Shown here: piece after piece, positions 6,876 to 12,396 of the stretch | Layout of the letters: every line of letters begins with the position of its first letter | How positions within the stretch are numbered: the first letter of the stretch is position 1 | Assembly (NCBI GenBank): GCA_030636255.1 | Contig: DAOVXH010000032.1 | Span: 1-12,396, forward strand | DNA length: 12,396 nt | Origin: Methanomassiliicoccales archaeon | GTDB taxonomy: Archaea; Thermoplasmatota; Thermoplasmata; SG8-5 | Reading direction: 5' to 3' | The notes under the pieces: generated by a model | Database searches by the model: none | The model's input: the letters and a program-made list of their open reading frames with translations, nothing else | Told to the model about the DNA's origin: nothing | Position numbers and translations under genes: made by a program

Positions 6876-8828
6876 ATGAGAGAGAAAACCAAGACGTTCA
6901 AGTGGGTTAGTTTAGTATTGGCTATTGCAATGTTGTTCACGGCTGCACCAATGATGATTGCCGCAGGTGAAAATGCGAATCCAATTGCAGATGCATTTCC
7001 AGATTATCAGGAGATATACTTAGGAGAAATAGCCTGGTTCACCGGTAATGCTTCATATGACCCGGATGGAAATATCACAAACTACACCTGGGACTTCGGT
7101 GATGGCTACTGGGATCAGGGCATTACGGTCTTTCATGAATACCTAAGTGTGGGATTTTATAATGTAACACTCTACGTATATGACGATCAGGGTGGATTTG
7201 ACACGGATTTTGCTAATGTGAATGTGCTGGAAGCAGTTCAAGACCCATATCTGATTTATGGCTATGTTTACCAAGATGGAATTCCTACGCCTGTTCCCAA
7301 TTGCACTGTGGAAGTTAAGTGGTATGATACGACAAATGACTGGGCTACAATCACCACAGTATCTGATGTGAATGGCCAGTATGCTGTTGATATTATTGAT
7401 TACACAGATGGCGGTATTGTTTATTGCAATGTCACCAATAATCCATTATATGGGGATTTAGGTTACAATTCAACTACAATAGATGTAATAGGTTCGCCCA
7501 CTGGTAGGTATGTGGAAATCATATGTTGGATGGCAAGTAATACCCCTCCGGTAGCCTATATCTTCCCGGATTATCCATTGGCAGTTGACGTCTATGATGA
7601 TGTATATCTGAACGGCACACTTTCATATGATGTTGATGGAACCATAGTATCATATGACTGGGAATTCGGCGATGGGTACACGGACACTGGTCAATTCACA
7701 TCCCACTCATATAACATGACAGGAAATTATACTGTGACACTGACCGTGACCGACGATGACGGAGCAACTGATATGGATACAAATATTGTAACCGTGACAG
7801 GAGCACCATCGCCAGACCCTTACATGATTATCACCAAGTCTGCACCTGCATTGGCCAATCCTGGAGAGATGATAGCCTACACATTAACCTACCAGAATGT
7901 TGGAAATGGAACTGCTTACAATGTAATGATATTTGATAACTATTCTTTTGCTACAACGTTTGTCAATTCCAGCCCTGCACCTGACATAGGCGACAATATT
8001 TGGTTTATTGGTGATGTCCCATCTGGCTCCGGTGGTGTGATAAGCATCAGTATGTTAATTGACCCAGTGGTATCTGGTGTTATTACAAATATTGTATACC
8101 TTGATTATGAAAATGGGGTAGGTACTCCGCAGCCACAGGAATTTGATACTGCTGATACAGTAATAACTGCACCGGAAATGGTAATAACCAAGACCGCGCC
8201 AGTAACCGCCAGTCCCGAAGAAACTATATCTTATTCGATATTCTATGAAAATGTTGGCACCGACTGGGCGTACGATGTTGTGATAACTGATGTATATCCA
8301 CCTGAAGTGACATTTGTCTCTGCCGTTCCTGCTCCAGACATTCCGACTGATATTTGGTCAATCGGCTCCATAGCACCAGGGGGCTCTGGCTCCATCATGA
8401 TAACAGTTCAGATAAGCACCAATATCTCAGGCAACATAACCAACCTTGCAACCCTGGACTATGAAGATTCTATTGGTAACCCAATGCCCACCGAGGAAGA
8501 TTATGCAACCACCTACATTATGGAACTCAACCAGCTGCCTGTGGCTCATTTCACCTTCCAGGTTGCACGTCCAGTAACTGGATATGTAGATTTCGATGCC
8601 TCGACATCCTATGACCTGGACGGAATTATTGTGGACTATTACTGGGACTTTGGGGACGGAACCAATGGCACTGGAATTACATGCAATCACACATACATAG
8701 ACCGGGGAAAATATACCGTGACATTGATTGTAACAGACAATAATGGTGAAACTGGCATTTTCATGGATATTGTTGGAATCCCAAGGGTTCCCAGTATCTT
8801 AGATCTGGTCACGGTTAACAGAAACTAA
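6876..8828 (+). CDS. Secreted modular surface protein with PKD and DUF11 domains
   Basis: This is a 650-residue predicted extracellular protein of unknown specific role. Residues 1-30 are a signal peptide: a basic start (MREKTKTFKW), a hydrophobic core, and a likely cleavage near AA|GE. Modules in order are PKD1 (about 34-117, with YDPDGNITNYTWDFGDG), a carboxypeptidase-regulatory-like beta module (about 124-220), PKD2 (about 223-308, with YDWEFGDG), DUF11 (about 315-430), DUF11 (about 434-548) and PKD3 (about 553-636, with YYWDFGDG). Many NxS/T sequons suggest archaeal N-glycosylation. PKD and DUF11 are beta-sandwich spacers common in archaeal cell-surface and S-layer-associated proteins; no catalytic motif is visible. 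There is no C-terminal membrane helix or sorting signal, so it is either released or held by other proteins. It is monocistronic, lying between its own promoter and a terminator. The domain family is confident; the biological role is not. Confidence 0.9.
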   Translation: MREKTKTFKWVSLVLAIAMLFTAAPMMIAAGENANPIADAFPDYQEIYLGEIAWFTGNASYDPDGNITNYTWDFGDGYWDQGITVFHEYLSVGFYNVTLYVYDDQGGFDTDFANVNVLEAVQDPYLIYGYVYQDGIPTPVPNCTVEVKWYDTTNDWATITTVSDVNGQYAVDIIDYTDGGIVYCNVTNNPLYGDLGYNSTTIDVIGSPTGRYVEIICWMASNTPPVAYIFPDYPLAVDVYDDVYLNGTLSYDVDGTIVSYDWEFGDGYTDTGQFTSHSYNMTGNYTVTLTVTDDDGATDMDTNIVTVTGAPSPDPYMIITKSAPALANPGEMIAYTLTYQNVGNGTAYNVMIFDNYSFATTFVNSSPAPDIGDNIWFIGDVPSGSGGVISISMLIDPVVSGVITNIVYLDYENGVGTPQPQEFDTADTVITAPEMVITKTAPVTASPEETISYSIFYENVGTDWAYDVVITDVYPPEVTFVSAVPAPDIPTDIWSIGSIAPGGSGSIMITVQISTNISGNITNLATLDYEDSIGNPMPTEEDYATTYIMELNQLPVAHFTFQVARPVTGYVDFDASTSYDLDGIIVDYYWDFGDGTNGTGITCNHTYIDRGKYTVTLIVTDNNGETGIFMDIVGIPRVPSILDLVTVNRN

Positions 8829-8838
8829 ATTTGTCAAA

Positions 8839-8884
8839 AGGTGAATCTCCCCTGATTCACCTCCCTTTCTTTCTATTTTTTTCT
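8839..8884 (+). terminator. Hairpin plus T-rich terminator after the first surface-protein gene
   Basis: AGGTGAATC (8839-8847) pairs perfectly over 9 bp with GATTCACCT (8854-8862) across a 6-base loop. A pyrimidine/T-rich tract including seven consecutive T follows immediately. It lies 10 bases after the stop codon and has the classic form of an intrinsic terminator. Confidence 0.85.
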
Positions 8885-8919
8885 TATTATTTCGATAACC
8901 GTACAACAAACACTTATTA

Positions 8920-8935
8920 ACATTTCGAGAAGTGT
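8920..8935 (+). promoter_or_regulatory. Near-palindromic putative regulator site, copy 2
   Basis: This is the identical ACATTTCGAGAAGTGT site, at the same distance from the TATA-like box as copy 1. It suggests both surface-protein genes answer to one DNA-binding regulator, which is not encoded in the window. Confidence 0.5.
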
Positions 8936-8943
8936 ACAAATCT

Positions 8944-8952
8944 TTACTTATA
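8944..8952 (+). promoter_or_regulatory. TATA-like box for the second surface-protein gene
   Basis: TTACTTATA is identical to the box at 6815-6823. It predicts a transcript start about 25 bases on, near 8975, and so a leader of about 75 bases. That predicted start coincides with the first paired base of the leader hairpin at 8975-9042. Confidence 0.6.
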
Positions 8953-8974
8953 ACCTGCACCATATTTAGTCTAA

Positions 8975-9042
8975 TTAGCAGAGAACTTTCCCTTGTGATA
9001 AAAAAAATGAGGAGGCAGTGGGCGCGGAAGGTTCTCTGTTGA
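8975..9042 (+). promoter_or_regulatory. Long leader hairpin before the second surface-protein gene
   Basis: Bases 8975-8991 pair with 9026-9042 over 17 consecutive positions: 14 Watson-Crick and 3 G-U pairs, with core AGAGAAC/GTTCTCT. The 34-base loop contains an A8 run and an exposed GAGG-AGG at 9009-9015. The last two paired bases (9041-9042) are the first two of the real Shine-Dalgarno GAGGTGA (9041-9047), so folding could hinder ribosome access. It does not resemble a riboswitch class I know. Control by a protein, antisense RNA or temperature is possible; transcript stabilisation is the simpler reading. Confidence 0.6.
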
Positions 9043-9047
9043 GGTGA
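9041..9047 (+). promoter_or_regulatory. Ribosome binding site of the second surface-protein gene
   Basis: GAGGTGA lies just before tandem ATG codons at 9050 and 9053. GAGG ends 5 bases before the first ATG and 8 before the second, so either may be used. An in-frame GTG at 9044 overlaps the site and is unlikely. Confidence 0.65.
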
Positions 9048-9049
9048 AG

Positions 9050-12000
9050 ATGATGTTCAAGAATCATGGGAAGAAAACCTTTGAAATGAAAAGTGTAATC
9101 TGGCTTATCGCAGGAATTTTGATAGTATCGCCTTTCTTTGGGATTATCGGAGCCAATGAAATCGGTCAGTCAACTGTCAATTTATTGCCAATAATGGACA
9201 TAACTAAGACAGCGCCAGCTACCGCCAACCTAGGTGAAACAATAATGTACACTATCTCATACCAGAATATTGGGAATGCCACAGCAGAGAATGTTGTTAT
9301 TACAGAGAGTTATCCCGCAGATGTCACGTTCTTGGATGCAAATCCTGTTCCAACAGTGGGAAACAATGTCTGGGACATAGGAACACTTCTGTTTGGCCAG
9401 GGAGGAATTATTTTTATCAATGTCACCATAGGCGCCGGGGCAACCGGAGTCCTCATGAACTATCTTGAACTGGACTATGAGGATGGTGTTGCTGTACCGC
9501 AGCCCACTGTGAATGACACAGCCCTCACCACCATTATTAATCCACTGATGCAAATAACAAAGGACGGTCCAGCATCTGCTGATGCCGGAGACACCATCAC
9601 TTACTGGATCAATTACTCGAACACAGGGGATGATTGGGCTTATAATGTGATTATAACGGACACTTATGATTTGGATATTATCTACATTTCTGCAATTCCA
9701 GTTCCGAGTGTTGGAGATAATGTTTGGATTATCGGCAATATTGCGCCTGCAGGCAGCGCCAGCATCCAAATAACCGTCCAGATTAATATCACTGCAACCG
9801 GGACAATTCTAAATTATGCCAATTTAACATATGATAATGCCGCTGGAATCCCACAAACGCCAGTTAATGATACTGCAATTACCACAATAAGCGTGGGAAC
9901 ACCCTATCCAATTTATGGTTACACCTACCAGTATGACGGTGTCGCTGGAATTTATATACCGCAACCAATCCCCAATTGCACTGTGGAGATTACATGGTGG
10001 AATTCAACAGGCATGTGGACCACAATAATCACATCATCAAATGGCTTGGGCCAGTATTCAGTCGACATATCCAATTATGTTGATGGGGAAATCGTTTACT
10101 GCAATGTGACAAATAATCCTGTCTGGGGCAATCTCGGATATAACTGGACAAGTGTAAATATATTAAATCTGCCAGGAGGCCATATGCAAAATATTGTTTG
10201 CGGTGTTCCATATGATATAGTGATTAATAATCCTCTGAATGGAACCGACGTAATGTCTGGGGTTGCATTTTCAATTGATTACTCAATTGTGGACAGGGAC
10301 GGTGTTCTCTGCCCAGGCTATTTCTCTTTTTCAGATGGGGACATGGACATTTATTCTGGTGATATGTTGTTTGTCAATGATGCCATGCATCCTCTGACCT
10401 TTGATGGAACAGTCAGCATAGATCCAGGACACTGGACAGCAACCATTTCACTCTTCTCATTAGGCATCCAGTGGGTAAATGTCTCGGAGGGCGGCTTCAT
10501 GGAGTCCAATCCATATCTTACGCCCTGGAGCCAGTTTTATCTGGATCCTGCTTTGTCAATACCAGGATATCTCAAGGACTGGGCAACCATTAACCTCAAT
10601 GTTGTGAGCGGTTCCCTGGTATCCTTGGCAAAGACAGTGAATCAGAGTACTGCAAACCCTGGTGAATTAATAACCTATACTATCTTTTTCAATAATACAG
10701 GAAGCCCGACAAATTTCATCTGGATAAATGACACACTGCCGCCACAGGTCTCATATTTCAGTGATACAGCAGGGGCATTACCTTCTTTCACAAGCATGGG
10801 GGTCAGCGGTCAGGAATTATATTACAATTTCACAAATGTGCCAATAGGAAATCACTCATTCACAATCACCGTCGGAATTTTCGCAGCTACACCCGAAGGT
10901 TATATAACTAACTGGGTAACTGGTGAATATTCTCCGAATGGAACTCCCAAAAATGACTCTGCTTCGACTTATATTACCTTTCCTCACATATTCAATATCG
11001 ACATGTGGAAGATGTCAGATGGAATGTGGGGAACATCCAAACTAAATACTCCTGTCAGCATTTCAGAAACCTACACTTTCTTCACAGAGGTCAATTACAG
11101 CCATGTTGGAATAGATGAATTATTCGATGGCATTGCAAATTGTTGTATTAACTTGACTGGCTGGTATGATGATGGTATGACTGGTGTAGCCTCTAACAAT
11201 GGACTATTTGACGAACCATCAAAGGAATTCAGTTTGGAGTGGATGGAAGAACCAGCCGGATCTGGTACAACCGTGATGACATTTCCTAATTCTCCTTCAG
11301 AATTTACATTAGATAGCTGGTGGATGCAGGACAACCCCGCAAATGAGAATTACAACTTCACCTTCAATGTAACCTTTGGAAGCAATGTGACTTTTGGAGA
11401 TGGGGCTGGTTTCTTAGGTGGCGATGCTGGTGGTATGATTTGGGATAAGAACATGGCCCTCAATGATTTTAACAGTTGGGACTTTGAATTGATGTTTTAT
11501 AACAGTATCTTCCCCACCGCAGCGAACTACAGTTACGAGGAATTCGGAGTAAATGCAATTCCTGCTGGCCCTGTCCACAACATAGACACAGATGAGTACT
11601 TTTCCACAATCCAGGGGGCCATTGATGACCCAGACACATTGGACGGGCACACCATCACTGTGGCAGCCGGCACACATATAGAAGATGTGACCGTGGACAA
11701 GGGTCTGACCATCATCGGTGAGGACAAGAACACGACCATTATCAATGGAAGCGGAGCCGGGAACGTCGTGTATGTCATTGCCGACAATGTGTCAATGTCC
11801 GGGTTCGGCATCACCAACAGTGGGTCGGGTGGTTTTGATTCGGGGATCAAATTGGAGCTCGTCAACAATTGCGAGGTCATGGACAACAGGATTTGGGATA
11901 ATAACATGGGCATAATTCTCCAGTACGCATGCACGAACAATGTGATCTCATACAATTATGTGAACTCGAACACATGGCGGGGCATTTATGCCTACGGAAA

Positions 12001-12396
12001 TGGCTTGAATGGGCATTCTGAGCTCACCACCATATCCCACAACACTATCGTAGATAATATCGAAGTTGGCGTGAGACTTGATATATTTGCGAATGGCACT
12101 ATATCGAACAATACTATCAGTGGAAGTAATATAGGCATTCTTGTCCAGGGGGGTTCTGACTCTAATGAAATTTCCAATAACAATATAACTTCCAACAGTG
12201 ATGCCGGGATACGCTCACAAGCAGCATCACATGAGAACAAAATTTTCGAGAACCAGATAACATCGAATGACATTGGTGTGGATATTACAGCCTTGCTTAG
12301 CACTGGAAATTATTTCTATCACAACAATTTCATTGGAAACACGGTCCATGCATCTGATGTTACCACCAACTTCTGGGACAACGGCTACCCCTCTGG
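9050..12396 (+). CDS. Large secreted surface protein with DUF11 modules and a beta-helix (3' end outside window)
   Basis: The frame is open from the ATG at 9050 (or 9053) to the window edge: 1115 full codons, no stop. Residues 1-35 form a signal peptide with hydrophobic core SVIWLIAGILIVSPFFGIIGA. Modules in order: DUF11 (about 48-163), DUF11 (about 166-280), the carboxypeptidase-regulatory-like module shared with the upstream protein (about 286-385), an unassigned region (387-515), DUF11 (about 518-642), an unassigned region (645-835), then a right-handed parallel beta-helix from about 842. The helix opens with FSTIQGAIDD, DGHTITVAAGTHIEDV and LTIIGED, followed by NN-x-I ladder repeats. The last visible residues (NNFIGNT to FWDNGYPSG) resemble the end of a NosD-type repeat. 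NxS/T sequons are frequent. Beta-helix proteins of this kind often bind or cleave polysaccharide, but I see no defined catalytic residue. It has its own copy of the repeated promoter. Base composition rises to about 50-57 percent GC early in the helix. Confidence 0.88.
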   Translation, partial: MMFKNHGKKTFEMKSVIWLIAGILIVSPFFGIIGANEIGQSTVNLLPIMDITKTAPATANLGETIMYTISYQNIGNATAENVVITESYPADVTFLDANPVPTVGNNVWDIGTLLFGQGGIIFINVTIGAGATGVLMNYLELDYEDGVAVPQPTVNDTALTTIINPLMQITKDGPASADAGDTITYWINYSNTGDDWAYNVIITDTYDLDIIYISAIPVPSVGDNVWIIGNIAPAGSASIQITVQINITATGTILNYANLTYDNAAGIPQTPVNDTAITTISVGTPYPIYGYTYQYDGVAGIYIPQPIPNCTVEITWWNSTGMWTTIITSSNGLGQYSVDISNYVDGEIVYCNVTNNPVWGNLGYNWTSVNILNLPGGHMQNIVCGVPYDIVINNPLNGTDVMSGVAFSIDYSIVDRDGVLCPGYFSFSDGDMDIYSGDMLFVNDAMHPLTFDGTVSIDPGHWTATISLFSLGIQWVNVSEGGFMESNPYLTPWSQFYLDPALSIPGYLKDWATINLNVVSGSLVSLAKTVNQSTANPGELITYTIFFNNTGSPTNFIWINDTLPPQVSYFSDTAGALPSFTSMGVSGQELYYNFTNVPIGNHSFTITVGIFAATPEGYITNWVTGEYSPNGTPKNDSASTYITFPHIFNIDMWKMSDGMWGTSKLNTPVSISETYTFFTEVNYSHVGIDELFDGIANCCINLTGWYDDGMTGVASNNGLFDEPSKEFSLEWMEEPAGSGTTVMTFPNSPSEFTLDSWWMQDNPANENYNFTFNVTFGSNVTFGDGAGFLGGDAGGMIWDKNMALNDFNSWDFELMFYNSIFPTAANYSYEEFGVNAIPAGPVHNIDTDEYFSTIQGAIDDPDTLDGHTITVAAGTHIEDVTVDKGLTIIGEDKNTTIINGSGAGNVVYVIADNVSMSGFGITNSGSGGFDSGIKLELVNNCEVMDNRIWDNNMGIILQYACTNNVISYNYVNSNTWRGIYAYGNGLNGHSELTTISHNTIVDNIEVGVRLDIFANGTISNNTISGSNIGILVQGGSDSNEISNNNITSNSDAGIRSQAASHENKIFENQITSNDIGVDITALLSTGNYFYHNNFIGNTVHASDVTTNFWDNGYPS

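Larger units (their letters stand above)
8888..8972 (+). repeat. Upstream promoter repeat, copy 2
   Basis: This is the second copy of the 85-base block at 6759-6843. The 31-base identical run is at 8912-8942, and the two ATTTCGANAA boxes are at 8889-8898 and 8922-8931 with the same 33-base spacing. Most differences lie at the two ends, outside the palindrome-TATA core, as expected if the core is under selection. Confidence 0.9.

Noticed and set aside
9018..9047. Short GTG-started frame after the loop GGAGG
   Set aside because: The spacing from GGAGG is only 2 bases, the frame is 9 codons long, and it is out of frame with the main gene.
9257..9769. 170-codon reverse-strand open frame opposite the DUF11 pair
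   Set aside because: It is antisense to repeated DUF11 modules, with low-complexity Asn/Ile/Cys content and no start signals. The forward frame is uninterrupted and domain-consistent.
1..12396. CRISPR array, tRNA, rRNA, insertion sequence or integrase
   Set aside because: No regularly spaced short repeats, no cloverleaf or rRNA-like sequence, and no transposase or integrase frame were seen. The only non-coding repeat found is the promoter pair.

Overview
The window reads as archaeal chromosome, most likely from a mesophilic or moderately thermophilic Thermoplasmatota/Euryarchaeota-type lineage (inference, moderate confidence). The reasons are strong GGAGG ribosome binding sites, TATA-type promoter elements about 25 bases before the expected transcript starts, frequent AGA/AGG and ATA codons, and large secreted proteins built from PKD, DUF11 and beta-helix modules rich in N-glycosylation sequons. 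No rRNA, tRNA or ribosomal protein gene is present to fix the taxon.

Bases 1-6683 hold a tight same-strand operon of central carbon metabolism. It contains aconitate hydratase (5' end outside the window), the two subunits of ATP-citrate lyase (ATP-grasp subunit, then the catalytic-histidine/citrate-synthase-like subunit), and a monomeric-type NADP-dependent isocitrate dehydrogenase. Gaps are 21, 0 and 4 bases. Together these enzymes interconvert 2-oxoglutarate + CO2, isocitrate, citrate, and acetyl-CoA + oxaloacetate. That is the diagnostic carboxylating and citrate-cleaving arm of the reductive TCA cycle, although the same set can also serve acetyl-CoA supply. A perfect 8-bp hairpin follows the last stop codon.

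Bases 6684-12396 hold two large secreted, modular surface proteins on the same strand. The first is complete (650 aa): PKD, carboxypeptidase-regulatory-like, PKD, DUF11, DUF11, PKD. The second runs off the right edge (at least 1115 aa): DUF11, DUF11, the same regulatory-like module, an unassigned region, DUF11, another unassigned region, then a NosD-like right-handed beta-helix. The shared modules occur in a different order, so the genes look like shuffled paralogues.

The most interesting non-coding signal is an 85-base block repeated upstream of both surface-protein genes (about 73 of 85 identical, no gaps). It includes a 31-base identical run, a 16-base near-palindrome, a direct repeat of ATTTCGANAA at 33-base spacing, and a TATA-like box. 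This looks like a shared promoter with a regulator binding site. The second gene also has a 17-bp leader hairpin that starts at the predicted transcript start and ends inside its Shine-Dalgarno sequence, suggesting an added layer of translational control. Strong terminator-like hairpins separate the three transcription units.
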